Positions 29,637 through 40,755 are shown, numbered from the stretch's first letter. The stretch is 64,000 nt of DNA from Klebsiella sp. RHBSTW-00484 (GCF_013705725.1 NZ_CP055481.1:5952001-6016000); one strand, 5' to 3'. A program made the numbers and translations. The notes: generated by a model not told the origin, from the sequence alone.

Positions 29637-30532
29637 TGACGCCAGAACGTAAAAACCGCCTGCGCCGCAGCATGTTGTTCGTCCCCGGTGCCAATGCCGC
29701 CATGCTGAGCAACGCCTTTATTTATCCTGCCGACGCGCTGATGTTTGACCTTGAAGACGCCGTGGCCGTGCGTGAGAAAGACGCTGCCCGCCGCCTGGTT
29801 TACCACGCGTTGCAGCACCCGTTGTACCGCGATATCGAGACCATTGTTCGCGTTAACGCTCTGGATTCGCAGTGGGGTATCGATGACCTGGAGGCCGTAG
29901 TGCGCGCCGGGGTCGATATCGTCCGTCTGCCGAAAACCGACACCGCAGATGATGTTATTGCGATGGAAAAAGAGATTGCCCGCATCGAACAGGAGTGCGG
30001 ACGCAAGCCCGGCAGCACCGGGATGCTGGCGGCGATTGAATCGGCAAAAGGCATTCTGCAGGCTCCAGCCATCGCCCTGGCTTCGCCGCGCTTAATCGGC
30101 ATCGCGCTGGGCGCGGAAGATTACGTGCGCGATATCCGTACCGAACGCTCCGCTGACGGCATCGAGCTGCTGTTTGCCCGCTGCACCATCCTGCAAGCAG
30201 CGCGGGCGGCGGGCATTCAGGCTTTCGATACCGTCTACAGCGACGCCAACAACGAAGAGGGCTTCCTGCACGAAGCGGCGCACATCAAACAGCTCGGCTT
30301 TGACGGCAAATCGCTGGTCAACCCGCGACAAATCACCCTACTGCATAACCTCTACGCCCCGACGCAAAAAGATGTCGATCACGCACGGCGCGTAGTTGAA
30401 GCCGCAGAAGCCGCAGAACGCGAAGGCCTGGGGGTCGTCTCTCTGAACGGCAAGATGATCGACAGTCCGATTATCGCGCGCGCCCACCTGGTGCTGTCCC
30501 GCGCTGAACTTTCCGGCGTCCGTGAGGAGTAA
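29636..30532 (+). CDS. citE: Citrate lyase beta subunit (citryl-ACP lyase)
   Basis: This encodes 298 residues from [24 protein letters not shown]. It cleaves citryl-ACP to oxaloacetate and acetyl-ACP. The HpcH/CitE aldolase-like barrel shows [38 protein letters not shown] (Arg), [15 protein letters not shown] (Glu metal ligand) and [11 protein letters not shown] (Asp metal ligand). An in-frame earlier ATG at 29618 lies inside citD and is unlikely. Confidence 0.96.
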   Translation: MTPERKNRLRRSMLFVPGANAAMLSNAFIYPADALMFDLEDAVAVREKDAARRLVYHALQHPLYRDIETIVRVNALDSQWGIDDLEAVVRAGVDIVRLPKTDTADDVIAMEKEIARIEQECGRKPGSTGMLAAIESAKGILQAPAIALASPRLIGIALGAEDYVRDIRTERSADGIELLFARCTILQAARAAGIQAFDTVYSDANNEEGFLHEAAHIKQLGFDGKSLVNPRQITLLHNLYAPTQKDVDHARRVVEAAEAAEREGLGVVSLNGKMIDSPIIARAHLVLSRAELSGVREE

Positions 30533-30539
30533 AACCGCC

Positions 30540-32033
30540 ATGAATCATACTCAAGACTTATCCCAGATCATCGGTGAACTGACGCCATTTGCCGACACCG
30601 ACAAGCAAACCCAGCGCCAGCAGCGTCGGGCTAAAACCTGCGCTTCGCTGGAAGAGGCCGTGCGCCGCTGCGGGCTGCGCGACGGCATGACTATCTCTTT
30701 CCACCACGCCTTTCGCGGCGGCGACTTGACGCTAAACCTGGTGATGGAGCAGCTGGCGGCAATGGGCTTTAAAAACCTCACTCTGGCCTCCAGCTCCCTG
30801 AGCGCCTGCCACGCGCCATTAGTCGGCCATATCCGTAACGGCGTGGTCAGCCAGATTTACACTTCCGGGCTGCGCGGCCCGCTGGCGGAAGAGATTTCCC
30901 GTGGACTGATGGCGAACCCGGTGCAAATTCACTCCCACGGCGGTCGCGCCCATCTGGTGAAAAGCGGTGAGCTGAACATTGATGTCGCCTTCCTCGGCGT
31001 CCCGGCCTGCGATGATATGGGCAATGCCAACGGCTATACCGGTAGCGCCACCTGCGGTTCACTCGGCTACGCGATGGTCGATGCACAGCACGCGAACCAG
31101 GTCATACTGCTGACGGAAGATATCCTGCCCTACCCGCACCATCCGGCCAGTATCAGACAGGATCAGGTCGACCTGGTCGTACAGGTAGAGTGCGTTGGCG
31201 ATGCGGAAAAAATTGGTGCCGATGCGACCCGCATGACCTCCAACCCGCGCGAGCTGCAAATTGCACAGAACGCCGCGCAGGTCATTGAGGCTTCAGGTTA
31301 TTTCCGCGAAGGCTTCTCGCTGCAAACCGGTACCGGCGGCGCGGCTCTGGCGGTAACCCGCTTCCTCGGCGAGAAAATGCGCCGCAAAAATATCCGTGCC
31401 GATTTCGCCCTCGGCGGTATTACCGCCACCATCGTTGGCCTGCACGAAGAGGGCTACATCCGTCGCCTGCTTGACGTACAGGGGTTTGATAGCGTCGCCG
31501 CGCGCTCGCTGGCGCGTAATCCAAACCATATCGAAATCAGCGCCAACGAATACGCCAACTTCAGCTCCAAAGGCGCGTCGGTCAACAAACTGGACGTGGT
31601 GGTGCTGAGCGCGCTGGAAATCGACACCGGCTTTAACGTCAACGTGCTGACCGGCTCGGACGGCGTGCTGCGCGGCGCATCAGGCGGGCACTGCGATACC
31701 GCCGTCGGCTCGGCGCTGTCGATTATCGTCGCTCCGCTGGTTCGCGGGCGCATTCCGACCGTTGTCGATAAGGTACTAACCCGCATCACCCCCGGCTCCA
31801 GCGTTGATGTGCTGGTAACCGACCACGGCGTGGCGGTCAACCCGGCGCGACCTGAACTGGAACAGCGTCTCCAGGCGGCAGGACTAAAAACCGTTACCGT
31901 GGAATGGCTCTGTGACCGCGCACGCCAGCTGACGGACGAACCGCAGCCGATCGCCTTCACCGATAAACCCATCGCCATCGTGCGCTATCGGGACGGCTCG
32001 GTTATCGACGTCGTTTATCAGGTCCGCGATTAA
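30540..32033 (+). CDS. citF: Citrate lyase alpha subunit (citrate:acetyl-ACP transferase)
   Basis: This encodes 497 residues from [17 protein letters not shown] after a GAGGAG ribosome site. It swaps the acetyl group on CitD for citrate, giving citryl-ACP. The two-part CoA-transferase-like fold is recognisable ([54 protein letters not shown]). It ends in TAATGA, overlapping the start of citG. Confidence 0.96.
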   Translation: MNHTQDLSQIIGELTPFADTDKQTQRQQRRAKTCASLEEAVRRCGLRDGMTISFHHAFRGGDLTLNLVMEQLAAMGFKNLTLASSSLSACHAPLVGHIRNGVVSQIYTSGLRGPLAEEISRGLMANPVQIHSHGGRAHLVKSGELNIDVAFLGVPACDDMGNANGYTGSATCGSLGYAMVDAQHANQVILLTEDILPYPHHPASIRQDQVDLVVQVECVGDAEKIGADATRMTSNPRELQIAQNAAQVIEASGYFREGFSLQTGTGGAALAVTRFLGEKMRRKNIRADFALGGITATIVGLHEEGYIRRLLDVQGFDSVAARSLARNPNHIEISANEYANFSSKGASVNKLDVVVLSALEIDTGFNVNVLTGSDGVLRGASGGHCDTAVGSALSIIVAPLVRGRIPTVVDKVLTRITPGSSVDVLVTDHGVAVNPARPELEQRLQAAGLKTVTVEWLCDRARQLTDEPQPIAFTDKPIAIVRYRDGSVIDVVYQVRD

Positions 32034-32950
32034 TGACGCGCCCGATGCCTCTCGAATCCTGGGGCGCGCCCGTCGCACGTCAGGAAAAGCTGCCGCAGGC
32101 TTACCTCAGCCGCTATTACGCCAGGCTCGCCTGCCGGGCGATGCAGACGGAAGCCCGGCTAACGCCGAAGCCCGGTCTGGTTGATGGCCGCAATACTGGT
32201 GCCCATCAGGATATGGCGCTGCCTGATTTTCTGCGCAGCGCTAACGCCATCGCCAACGATCTCCCCCTGTTTGTCGAGGAGGGGATCGCCAGCGCGACGC
32301 TTGATACCAACGGCGTTCTGGCTCGCCTGAAGCCCATCGGGCTACGCTGCGAAACGGCAATGCTGCACGCCACGGGAGGCGTCAACACCCATAAAGGCGC
32401 CATCTTCACGCTCGGGCTGTTTTGCGCGGCGCTGGGGCGTCACGAGGCTTTGGGGCAATCGCTCGCGCCCGCCGCGCTGGCCGCCACCGTGAGCAAATTT
32501 TGCCACGGTATTGTCGAGCGCGAACTGGTTGAGCTTCACGGCCTGACGCCGCTGACCGCCGGACAGCGGCTGTTTATCACCCTCGGCTTAACCGGCGCAC
32601 GCGGTGAGGCACAGGCAGGATACCCGCTGGTTATCGATCACGCCCTGCCCCGCTATCGTCAGCTGCGCCGCGAAGGGCTAAGCGAGGAGTTGGCGCTGCT
32701 CAATACCCTGCTGCTGATCATGTCGCGCAACGACGATACCTGCGTCGCGTCGCGTGGCGGGAGCAAGGGGCTGCGCTGGCTACAGTATCAGGCGCAGCAG
32801 TTGCTCAACGTCGGCGGGATCCGCTCGCCCGAGAACCTCTCTCTGTTGCAGCAGCTCGATGACCTCTGTATTTCTCGCAACCTTAGCCCAGGCGGCAGCG
32901 CTGATTTACTCATCCTGACCTGGTTTTTATCTCATTTTACTCAAGAATAA
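32033..32950 (+). CDS. citG: Triphosphoribosyl-dephospho-CoA synthase
   Basis: This encodes 305 residues. CitG makes 2'-(5''-triphosphoribosyl)-3'-dephospho-CoA, the precursor of the citrate lyase cofactor. Motifs are [73 protein letters not shown] and [15 protein letters not shown]. The partner transferase CitX is not in this window, so attachment of the group must rely on a gene elsewhere. Translationally coupled to citF. Confidence 0.94.
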   Translation: MTRPMPLESWGAPVARQEKLPQAYLSRYYARLACRAMQTEARLTPKPGLVDGRNTGAHQDMALPDFLRSANAIANDLPLFVEEGIASATLDTNGVLARLKPIGLRCETAMLHATGGVNTHKGAIFTLGLFCAALGRHEALGQSLAPAALAATVSKFCHGIVERELVELHGLTPLTAGQRLFITLGLTGARGEAQAGYPLVIDHALPRYRQLRREGLSEELALLNTLLLIMSRNDDTCVASRGGSKGLRWLQYQAQQLLNVGGIRSPENLSLLQQLDDLCISRNLSPGGSADLLILTWFLSHFTQE

Positions 32951-32961
32951 GGATTATCACT

Positions 32962-35559
32962 GTGCTGGAAGAATACCGTAAGCACGTCGCTGAGCGTGCA
33001 GCCGAAGGGATTGTTGCAAAACCCTTAGATGCAACCCAAATGGCCGGCCTGGTTGAGCTGCTGAAGAATCCGCCTGCTGGCGAAGAAGAATTCCTGTTAG
33101 ATCTGTTAATTAACCGCGTACCGCCGGGCGTCGACGAAGCCGCCTATGTTAAAGCCGGATTCCTTGCCGCAATCGCCAAAGGCGAAGCGACTTCCCCGCT
33201 GGTGACCCCTGAAAAAGCCATCGAACTGCTGGGCACCATGCAGGGCGGTTACAACATTCATCCGCTGATTGATGCGCTGGACGACGCAAAACTTGCGCCG
33301 ATTGCCGCGAAAGCACTGTCCCATACCCTGCTGATGTTCGATAACTTCTACGACGTAGAAGAGAAAGCCAAAGCAGGCAATGAATATGCCAGACAGGTGA
33401 TGCAATCCTGGGCTGACGCCGAGTGGTTCCTGAACCGTCCGCAGCTGGCTGACAAAATCACCGTCACCGTTTTTAAAGTCACCGGCGAAACCAATACCGA
33501 TGACCTGTCTCCGGCCCCTGATGCCTGGTCCCGCCCGGATATCCCGCTGCATGCGCAGGCGATGCTGAAAAACGCCCGTGAAGGAATCGACCCGGATCAG
33601 CCTGGCGTTGTTGGCCCGATCAAACAGATCGAAGCGTTGCAGCAGAAAGGTTTCCCGCTGGCCTACGTTGGCGATGTGGTGGGGACCGGTTCATCACGTA
33701 AATCGGCCACTAACTCGGTGCTGTGGTTTATGGGCGATGACATCCCGAACGTGCCGAACAAGCGCGGCGGCGGTCTTTGCCTCGGGGGTAAAATTGCCCC
33801 TATCTTCTTCAACACCATGGAAGATGCGGGCGCGCTGCCGATTGAAGTGGACGTCAACAAACTGAACATGGGTGACGTGATTGACGTTTATCCGTTCAAA
33901 GGTGAAGTGCGCAACCACGAAACCAACGAACTGCTGGCTAACTTCGAACTGAAAACCGACGTGCTGGTCGACGAAGTGCGTGCCGGTGGCCGTATTCCGC
34001 TGATTATCGGTCGCGGCCTGACCACCAAAGCGCGTGAAGCGCTGGGTCTGCCGCACAGCGACGTTTTTCGTCAGGCGAAAGACGTGGCGGAAAGTAACCG
34101 TGGTTACTCCCTGGCGCAGAAAATGGTGGGTCGCGCCTGCGGCGTGGCCGGTATTCGTCCGGGTGCTTACTGCGAGCCGAAGATGACTTCCGTCGGCTCT
34201 CAGGACACCACCGGTCCAATGACCCGTGATGAACTGAAAGACCTGGCGTGCCTGGGCTTCTCATCTGACCTGGTGATGCAGTCCTTCTGCCACACGGCGG
34301 CGTATCCGAAGCCGGTTGACGTCACCACACACCATACGCTGCCGGACTTCATTATGAACCGTGGCGGCGTATCGCTGCGTCCGGGCGATGGCGTTATCCA
34401 CTCCTGGCTGAACCGTATGCTGCTGCCGGATACCGTGGGTACCGGCGGTGACTCCCATACCCGTTTCCCGATTGGCATTTCCTTCCCGGCGGGCTCCGGT
34501 CTGGTGGCGTTTGCTGCCGCGACCGGCGTGATGCCGCTGGATATGCCGGAATCCGTTTTAGTTCGTTTCAAAGGCAAGATGCAGCCGGGTATCACCCTGC
34601 GCGATCTGGTGCATGCGATCCCGCTGTATGCGATTCGCCAGGGCCTGCTGACCGTTGAGAAGAAAGGCAAGAAAAACATCTTCTCCGGCCGCATTCTCGA
34701 AATCGAAGGTCTGCCGGATCTGAAAGTCGAGCAGGCGTTTGAACTGACCGATGCTTCCGCCGAACGTTCTGCTGCCGGTTGTACCATCAAACTGAACAAA
34801 GAGCCGATCGTTGAGTACCTGACCTCCAACATCGTGCTGCTGAAGTGGATGATCGCGGAAGGCTACGGCGATCGCCGTACCCTGGAACGTCGCGTGCAGG
34901 GCATGGAAAAATGGCTGGCGGAACCTGAATTACTGGAAGGTGATGCAGATGCTGAATATGCGGCAGTGATCGACATCGATCTGGCTGATATTAAAGAGCC
35001 CATCCTGTGCGCGCCGAACGATCCGGACGATGCGCGTCTGCTGTCTGACGTGCAGGGCGAGAAGATTGACGAAGTGTTTATCGGTTCCTGCATGACCAAC
35101 ATCGGCCACTTCCGTGCTGCCGGTAAGCTGCTGGACAGCCACAAAGGGCAGCTGCCAACCCGCCTGTGGGTGGCGCCGCCAACCCGTATGGACGCAGCGC
35201 AGCTGACCGAAGAAGGCTACTACAGCGTGTTTGGTAAGAGCGGTGCGCGTATTGAAATCCCGGGTTGTTCCCTGTGTATGGGTAACCAGGCGCGCGTAGC
35301 GGACGGTGCGACGGTGGTTTCGACCTCAACCCGTAACTTCCCGAACCGTTTAGGTACCGGTGCAAACGTCTTCCTGGCTTCTGCGGAGCTGGCGGCAGTC
35401 GCGGCGCTTATCGGTAAGCTGCCGACGCCGGACGAGTACCAGACCTGGGTGGCGCAGGTAGAGAAGACGGCGGCAGACACCTACCGCTATCTGAACTTCG
35501 ATCAGCTGGGTCAGTACACGGAAAAAGCAAATAACACCCTTTTCCAGATAACTCTTTAA
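32962..35559 (+). CDS. acnB: Aconitate hydratase B, extra copy within the citrate-lyase cluster
   Basis: The 865 residues are exactly the E. coli AcnB length and, by my reading, nearly identical over long stretches. Layout: N-terminal HEAT-like domain (1-160), swivelling domain 4 (about 170-370, with [16 protein letters not shown]), then the catalytic [4Fe-4S] domains with cluster cysteines in [18 protein letters not shown] and [14 protein letters not shown]. It interconverts citrate, cis-aconitate and isocitrate. The GTG start follows a weak AAGGAT site, 11 bp after citG. A housekeeping acnB normally lies next to lpd elsewhere, so this is probably a second copy recruited to the pathway; the strong identity suggests recent duplication or transfer. 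Confidence 0.95.
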   Translation: MLEEYRKHVAERAAEGIVAKPLDATQMAGLVELLKNPPAGEEEFLLDLLINRVPPGVDEAAYVKAGFLAAIAKGEATSPLVTPEKAIELLGTMQGGYNIHPLIDALDDAKLAPIAAKALSHTLLMFDNFYDVEEKAKAGNEYARQVMQSWADAEWFLNRPQLADKITVTVFKVTGETNTDDLSPAPDAWSRPDIPLHAQAMLKNAREGIDPDQPGVVGPIKQIEALQQKGFPLAYVGDVVGTGSSRKSATNSVLWFMGDDIPNVPNKRGGGLCLGGKIAPIFFNTMEDAGALPIEVDVNKLNMGDVIDVYPFKGEVRNHETNELLANFELKTDVLVDEVRAGGRIPLIIGRGLTTKAREALGLPHSDVFRQAKDVAESNRGYSLAQKMVGRACGVAGIRPGAYCEPKMTSVGSQDTTGPMTRDELKDLACLGFSSDLVMQSFCHTAAYPKPVDVTTHHTLPDFIMNRGGVSLRPGDGVIHSWLNRMLLPDTVGTGGDSHTRFPIGISFPAGSGLVAFAAATGVMPLDMPESVLVRFKGKMQPGITLRDLVHAIPLYAIRQGLLTVEKKGKKNIFSGRILEIEGLPDLKVEQAFELTDASAERSAAGCTIKLNKEPIVEYLTSNIVLLKWMIAEGYGDRRTLERRVQGMEKWLAEPELLEGDADAEYAAVIDIDLADIKEPILCAPNDPDDARLLSDVQGEKIDEVFIGSCMTNIGHFRAAGKLLDSHKGQLPTRLWVAPPTRMDAAQLTEEGYYSVFGKSGARIEIPGCSLCMGNQARVADGATVVSTSTRNFPNRLGTGANVFLASAELAAVAALIGKLPTPDEYQTWVAQVEKTAADTYRYLNFDQLGQYTEKANNTLFQITL

Positions 35560-35690
35560 TTCTGTATCTGCGCGGCAGCGCCGGCGGAAGAGTGGGCAAT
35601 GGTCATCACCTGCGAGGGTGAAGGGAAATCCAAAATGCCAACGACTGTTCTCCCTCTGACGCGACGCTGCTGCGCATCCAGGAAAATACA

Positions 35691-35942
35691 ATGACTGATA
35701 ACGCACTGTTACTAAAAGAAGGCTTCACCCTGATGTGTCTCGGGATGGGATTCGTGCTGGCGTTTCTGTTCCTGCTGATTTTCGCCATCCAGGGCATGTC
35801 CGTCGCCGTCAACCGCTTCTTCCCTGAACCGGCCCCGGCGCCCGGAGCGGCACCCGCTGCCGCCGCGCCCGCTGACGACTTCACCCGCTTAAAGCCGGTG
35901 ATTGCCGCCGCTATCCACCACCATCGCCGCCTTAACCCTTAA
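35691..35942 (+). CDS. oadG: Oxaloacetate decarboxylase gamma subunit
   Basis: This encodes 83 residues. One membrane helix (residues 10-35, [26 protein letters not shown]) is followed by a Pro/Ala-rich linker and a His-containing tail ([11 protein letters not shown]) that can bind zinc. It assembles OadA with OadB. The 131 bp between acnB and oadG contain no gene I can support. Confidence 0.93.
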   Translation: MTDNALLLKEGFTLMCLGMGFVLAFLFLLIFAIQGMSVAVNRFFPEPAPAPGAAPAAAAPADDFTRLKPVIAAAIHHHRRLNP

Positions 35943-35957
35943 TTCACGGAGCATTCC

Positions 35958-37721
35958 ATGACCGTTGCCATTACCGATGTCGTCCTGCGCGACGCCCACC
36001 AGTCCCTTTTCGCCACCCGCCTGCGTCTTGACGATATGCTGCCCATCGCCGCTCAGCTCGATGACGTCGGCTACGGCTCCCTCGAATGCTGGGGCGGCGC
36101 CACCTATGACGCCTGCATCCGCTTTCTCGGCGAAGACCCGTGGGTCCGCCTGCGCGAGCTTAAAAAAGCCATGCCGAAGACCCCGCTGCAGATGCTGCTG
36201 CGCGGCCAGAACCTGCTTGGCTACCGCCACTACGCCGATGACGTGGTGGAGCGCTTTGTTGAGCGTGCCGTCAAAAACGGCATGGACGTGTTCCGCGTCT
36301 TCGATGCCATGAACGACCCGCGCAATATGAAAGCGGCCCTCCAGGCGGTACGCAGCCACGGCGCGCACGCCCAGGGCACGCTCTCGTATACCACCAGCCC
36401 GGCGCACACCCTGCAGACCTGGCTGGACCTGACTGAACAGCTGCTGGAAACCGGCGTCGATTCCATCGCCATCAAGGATATGTCCGGCATCCTGACCCCG
36501 TCTGCCGCTTTCGAGCTGGTCAGCGAAATCAAAAAGCGCCACGACGTGCGCCTGCACCTGCACTGCCACGCCACCACCGGGATGGCGGAAATGGCCCTGC
36601 TGAAGGCTATCGAAGCGGGCGTTGACGGCGTGGATACCGCGATTTCCTCGATGAGCGCCACCTACGGCCACCCGGCCACCGAGGCGCTGGTCGCCACCCT
36701 TGCCGGGACAAAATACGACACCGGGCTGGATATCCTCAAGCTGGAGAGCATTGCCGCGTATTTCCGCGAGGTGCGCAAAAAATACCACGCCTTTGAAGGC
36801 CAGCTGAAGGGCTACGACAGCCGCATTCTGGTGGCCCAGGTGCCGGGCGGGATGCTCACCAACCTCGAAAGCCAGCTGAAGCAGCAGAACGCCGCCGACA
36901 AACTCGACCTGGTACTGGCGGAAATCCCCCGCGTGCGCGAGGACCTCGGCTTTATTCCGCTGGTGACCCCGACCTCGCAGATTGTCGGCACCCAGGCGGT
37001 GCTTAACGTCCTGACCGGCGAGCGTTACAAAACCATCGCTAAAGAAACGGCGGGCATTCTGAAAGGCGAGTACGGCCACACCCCGGTGCCGGTGAATGCC
37101 GCATTGCAGGCCCGCGTGCTGGAAGGGGCTGCCCCGGTGACCTGCCGCCCGGCGGATTTACTCAAGCCGGAGCTGGCGCAACTGGAAGCCGACGTGAAGC
37201 GCCAGGCGCAGGAGAAGGGCATTACGCTTGCGGAAAACGCCATCGACGACGTGCTGACCGTGGCGTTGTTCCCGCAAATCGGCCTCAAATTCCTCGAGAA
37301 CCGTAACAACCCGGCAGCCTTTGAGCCGGTACCACAGGCAGAAACCGCGCAGCCTGCTGCTCCGGTAAAAGCCGCCGCCTCCGGCGTCTATACCGTCGAA
37401 GTCGAAGGTAAAGCCTTTGTGGTGAAGGTCAGCGACGGCGGCGATATCAGCCAGTTGACGGCAGCCGTTCCAGCCTCCGCGCCAGCAGCTGCGGCTCCGG
37501 CAGGCGCAGGCACCCCGGTGACCGCCCCGCTGGCGGGCACCATCTGGAAGGTGATTGCCGGCGAAGGCCAGACGGTCGCCGAAGGCGACGTGCTGCTGAT
37601 TCTGGAAGCCATGAAGATGGAAACCGAAATCCGCGCCGCGCAGGCCGGGACCGTGCGCGGTATCGCGGTGAAGTCCGGGGACGCGGTCTCTGTCGGCGAC
37701 ACCCTGATGACCCTGGCGTAA
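35958..37721 (+). CDS. oadA: Oxaloacetate decarboxylase alpha subunit (biotin-carrying carboxyltransferase)
   Basis: This encodes 587 residues. The N-terminal carboxyltransferase TIM barrel starts [19 protein letters not shown], with the HLHCHATTG metal site and [13 protein letters not shown] Pro/Ala-rich hinge follows near residues 455-520, then a C-terminal biotinyl domain with the target lysine in EAMKMETEI. It moves carboxyl from oxaloacetate to biotin, releasing pyruvate. It lies 15 bp from both oadG and oadB. Confidence 0.97.
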   Translation: MTVAITDVVLRDAHQSLFATRLRLDDMLPIAAQLDDVGYGSLECWGGATYDACIRFLGEDPWVRLRELKKAMPKTPLQMLLRGQNLLGYRHYADDVVERFVERAVKNGMDVFRVFDAMNDPRNMKAALQAVRSHGAHAQGTLSYTTSPAHTLQTWLDLTEQLLETGVDSIAIKDMSGILTPSAAFELVSEIKKRHDVRLHLHCHATTGMAEMALLKAIEAGVDGVDTAISSMSATYGHPATEALVATLAGTKYDTGLDILKLESIAAYFREVRKKYHAFEGQLKGYDSRILVAQVPGGMLTNLESQLKQQNAADKLDLVLAEIPRVREDLGFIPLVTPTSQIVGTQAVLNVLTGERYKTIAKETAGILKGEYGHTPVPVNAALQARVLEGAAPVTCRPADLLKPELAQLEADVKRQAQEKGITLAENAIDDVLTVALFPQIGLKFLENRNNPAAFEPVPQAETAQPAAPVKAAASGVYTVEVEGKAFVVKVSDGGDISQLTAAVPASAPAAAAPAGAGTPVTAPLAGTIWKVIAGEGQTVAEGDVLLILEAMKMETEIRAAQAGTVRGIAVKSGDAVSVGDTLMTLA

Positions 37722-37736
37722 GGAAAAGGAACGGAA

Positions 37737-39038
37737 ATGGAAAGTCTGAACGCCCTGATTCAGGGCATGGGCCTGATGCACCTCGGCATCGGCCAGGCCA
37801 TCATGCTGCTGGTGAGCCTGCTGCTGCTGTGGCTGGCGATTGCGAAGAAGTTCGAGCCGTTACTGCTGCTGCCGATTGGCTTCGGCGGCCTGCTGTCGAA
37901 TATCCCGGAAGCCGGGCTGGCGCTGACCGCGCTGGAGAGCCTGCTGGCGCACCACGACGCCGGGCAGCTGGCGGTGATTGCCGCGAAGCTCAACTGCCTG
38001 CCGGACGTGCATGCCATCAAGGAAGCCCTGGCGCTGGCGCTGCCGTCGGTACAGAGCCAGATGGAAGACCTGGCGGTGGATATGGGCTACTCGTCCGGGG
38101 TGCTGGCGATTTTCTATAAGGTCGCCATCGGCTCGGGCATCGCCCCGCTGGTGATTTTTATGGGCGTCGGGGCGATGACCGACTTCGGTCCGCTGCTGGC
38201 CAACCCGCGCACCCTGCTGCTGGGGGCAGCGGCGCAGTTCGGTATCTTCGCCACGGTCCTCGGGGCACTGACGCTGAACTACTTCGGCCTGATTTCCTTC
38301 ACCCTGCCGCAGGCGGCGGCGATAGGCATCATCGGCGGGGCGGACGGCCCGACGGCGATTTACCTGTCGGGCAAGCTGGCGCCGGAGCTGCTGGGGGCCA
38401 TCGCGGTAGCGGCGTACTCGTATATGGCGCTGGTGCCGTTAATCCAGCCGCCGATTATGAAGGCGCTGACCAGCGAGAAAGAGCGGAAAATCCGCATGGT
38501 GCAGCTGCGCACGGTGAGTAAGCGGGAAAAAATCCTCTTCCCGGCGGTGCTGTTGCTGCTGGTGGCGCTGCTGCTGCCGGACGCGGCCCCGCTGCTGGGG
38601 ATGTTCTGCTTCGGCAACCTGATGCGCGAAAGCGGCGTGGTGGAGCGTCTGAGCGACACGGTGCAGAACGGGCTGATTAATATCGTGACCATTTTCCTGG
38701 GATTATCCGTGGGCGCGAAGCTGGTGGCAGACAAGTTCCTGCAGCCGCAGACGCTGGGCATTCTGGTGCTGGGGGTGATTGCCTTTGGTATCGGGACGGC
38801 GGCCGGCGTGCTGATGGCGAAGCTACTGAACCTGTTCAGTGAAAACAAAATCAACCCGCTGATTGGTTCCGCCGGGGTCTCGGCGGTGCCGATGGCAGCA
38901 AGGGTGTCGAACAAGGTGGGCCTGGAGTCAGACCCGCAGAACTTCCTGCTGATGCACGCGATGGGCCCGAACGTGGCCGGAGTGATTGGCTCGGCGATTG
39001 CCGCCGGGGTGATGCTCAAATATATCGTATCGCTGTAA
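37737..39038 (+). CDS. oadB: Oxaloacetate decarboxylase beta subunit (sodium pump)
   Basis: The 433 residues match Klebsiella OadB in length. It is the membrane subunit that decarboxylates carboxybiotin and exports Na+. Conserved parts are [54 protein letters not shown] (with the key Asp), and [21 protein letters not shown]. The Na+ gradient could drive substrate uptake by the cluster's carrier. A REP cluster follows immediately. Confidence 0.97.
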   Translation: MESLNALIQGMGLMHLGIGQAIMLLVSLLLLWLAIAKKFEPLLLLPIGFGGLLSNIPEAGLALTALESLLAHHDAGQLAVIAAKLNCLPDVHAIKEALALALPSVQSQMEDLAVDMGYSSGVLAIFYKVAIGSGIAPLVIFMGVGAMTDFGPLLANPRTLLLGAAAQFGIFATVLGALTLNYFGLISFTLPQAAAIGIIGGADGPTAIYLSGKLAPELLGAIAVAAYSYMALVPLIQPPIMKALTSEKERKIRMVQLRTVSKREKILFPAVLLLLVALLLPDAAPLLGMFCFGNLMRESGVVERLSDTVQNGLINIVTIFLGLSVGAKLVADKFLQPQTLGILVLGVIAFGIGTAAGVLMAKLLNLFSENKINPLIGSAGVSAVPMAARVSNKVGLESDPQNFLLMHAMGPNVAGVIGSAIAAGVMLKYIVSL

Positions 39039-39047
39039 CACCGCGTT

Positions 39048-39222
39048 ATTCCCGGAGGCGGCGCATTGCGCCTGTCCGGGCTACAGATTCACGGCCGTCT
39101 GCGGGTTGGTAGCCCGGACAAGGCGCGTCAGGCGCCGCCTCCGGGAAACAGCAGGCAACATGGCTCCCGCTTTCTCCCGGCTTGCGCTGCGCTGAGCCGG
39201 GCTACGGGTTCACATCCGTCTG
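39048..39222. repeat. REP/BIME cluster between oadB and the CitG-like gene
   Basis: Inverted units face each other: TTCCCGGAGGCGGCGCATTG...TGTCCGGGCTAC (39050-39083) and GTAGCCCGGACAAGGCGCGT...CCGCCTCCGGGAA (39109-39147). A third unit with CCCGGCTTGCGCTGCGCTGA and GCCGGGCTACGG follows. Together they can form large hairpins that may stabilise upstream mRNA or attenuate the last two genes. Confidence 0.88.
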
Positions 39223-39253
39223 CAAGCCGGGAATACCCTACAAGGAGAAAGAG

Positions 39254-39877
39254 ATGTCTGAAACAGCAATGCCTGAATATACCGCCGCCCGGATAAGCAG
39301 AACCACGCTGGCCGGCTATCTTCATCAGTCACTGGAACTGGCCAGCAAACTGGCCTCCGGTCTAAAAATACTCCAGCTACCGGTGAGCGACACCCGCCGG
39401 GCCGCAACGGTGCTGACGGAGCCGGTCTACGCCGCCGCCGGGTTGCGTCTTGCCCGCCAACAGCCTCTGGCGCAGAACCCGCTCTGCGACGACGTATTGT
39501 GGCGCTTTCGCCAGGCTCCCGGCCTGACGGCTGACCTACCAGATCTGGTTGAGACCGTACGCAGCGTAGCGCTGCCGGTCTGGTCACGCCTGCACCGCGA
39601 CGGACACGGCGACGATATCGCCATTCGCCAGACGTTGCTGCACATCCTCGCCTGGCGAAGCGATTCCCCATGGCTACAGGATCAGGCGCAGCGAATACTC
39701 TGGCAGGGAGGCGTGTTGGGTGAAAAAGGAGAGGCCGTGTTAACATCCCTCGACGATGAAGCCGCCCTCCGATGCATCGTGTTCCGCGGGCTGAGTGAAC
39801 TACTGACCACCACCGGTTTTTTAGTCCACTTCCCGGCGGGACCTCTGTTTTGTGATGAAAATACTGAGAGTTATTAA
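39254..39877 (+). CDS. Unrecognised protein; C-terminal half looks like a degenerate CitG
   Basis: This encodes 207 residues from an ATG after AAGGAGAAAGAG. By eye its second half follows the CitG of this cluster: DLVETVRSVALPVWSRLHRDGHGDDIAIRQTLLHIL against Cit[35 protein letters not shown]. Then a DQAQRILWQGGVL block matches [12 protein letters not shown], and a C-terminal LDDEAALR...LL...FLVHF matches LDDLCISR...LL...FLSHF. The CitG motifs GGVNTHKGA and [10 protein letters not shown] are absent, so CitG catalysis is not expected. It is not CitX. It is coupled to the FAH gene by a TAATG overlap. This similarity is inference; an unrelated family is possible. Confidence 0.5.
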   Translation: MSETAMPEYTAARISRTTLAGYLHQSLELASKLASGLKILQLPVSDTRRAATVLTEPVYAAAGLRLARQQPLAQNPLCDDVLWRFRQAPGLTADLPDLVETVRSVALPVWSRLHRDGHGDDIAIRQTLLHILAWRSDSPWLQDQAQRILWQGGVLGEKGEAVLTSLDDEAALRCIVFRGLSELLTTTGFLVHFPAGPLFCDENTESY

Positions 39878-40722
39878 TGAAGTTAATCAGTTTTTGCGTA
39901 AGCAATATCCCCCGCTATGGTCTGCTGCGGGAGGGCGGCGTTGTCGATTTAACCCGACATTTTCTGCAATATCCGTCGCTGAAGTCTTTTCTGGCGGCCA
40001 TGGACAACATTCCGGCAGAAATGCTGTCGCATATGGCGATCGACTACGCCCTCGATGAGATCGAATTTTTGCCGCTGATCCCCGACCCGCAAAAGATCCT
40101 CTGCGTCGGGATGAACTACCAGGCCAAACGACTGGAGTTTGACGAACAGGATCCCGACCCGACGCTGTTTATCCGCTTTCCGGATTCCCAGTGCGGGCAT
40201 CTGGGCGACATCATTAAACCGGCCGCCAGCCACGAGTTTGATTATGAAGGTGAACTGGCGCTAGTGATCGGTAAACGCGGGCGCAATATTCCCGCGGAGC
40301 GGGCGCTGGAGCACGTTGCCGGGTACAGCTGCTATATGGACGGCTCGGCCCGCGACTGGCAGCACGCCTGGTTTACCGCCGGAAAAAACTGGCCATCGAC
40401 CGGCGGCTTCGGCCCCTGGCTGGTGACGCGGGATGAAATCGCCGACCCTAACGCACTAGCGATCAAAACCCGGCTCAACGGCATGGAAGTACAGAACGAC
40501 AATACCGCCAGCATGATCCACAGCGTTCCGGAGCTGATTGCCTATATCAGCACCTTCTGCGTTCTGACGCCGGGTGACGTTATCCTGACCGGCTCACCGG
40601 GCGGCGTGGGGAAAAAACGCACCCCACCGCTGTTCCTGCAGGATGGCGATACGATTGAAGTGGAAATTGAAAATATCGGCTGCCTGCGTAACCGCATCGT
40701 TGACGAGGTGCCGGAAGCGTAA
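39877..40722 (+). CDS. Fumarylacetoacetate hydrolase (FAH) family protein
   Basis: This encodes 281 residues. The FAH-fold domain begins near residue 70 (KILCVGMNYQAKRLEF). Metal ligands are Glu124 and Glu126 in FDYEGELALVIGKRGR and Asp155 in CYMDGSARD. Lys170, TGSPGGVG and the closing IEVEIENIG complete the family pattern. Members act as acylpyruvases, oxaloacetate decarboxylases (FAHD1) or oxaloacetate tautomerases (FAHD2-like). In a cluster whose intermediate is oxaloacetate, tautomerase or decarboxylase activity is a fair guess, but not proved. It ends the cluster and is convergent with lacA. Confidence 0.85.
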   Translation: MKLISFCVSNIPRYGLLREGGVVDLTRHFLQYPSLKSFLAAMDNIPAEMLSHMAIDYALDEIEFLPLIPDPQKILCVGMNYQAKRLEFDEQDPDPTLFIRFPDSQCGHLGDIIKPAASHEFDYEGELALVIGKRGRNIPAERALEHVAGYSCYMDGSARDWQHAWFTAGKNWPSTGGFGPWLVTRDEIADPNALAIKTRLNGMEVQNDNTASMIHSVPELIAYISTFCVLTPGDVILTGSPGGVGKKRTPPLFLQDGDTIEVEIENIGCLRNRIVDEVPEA

Positions 40723-40755
40723 CGCTGGCCTCCGGCAACAAACACCACCACAGAG

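Noticed and set aside
35560..35690. Possible remnant gene between acnB and oadG
   Set aside because: The 131 bp are GC-rich and hold short open frames, but none has a ribosome site and none resembles citX or any other expected gene.
35889..37079. 396-codon open frame on the - strand inside oadA
   Set aside because: It is antisense to oadA and explained by the high-GC codon bias of that gene; no ribosome site or recognisable domain.
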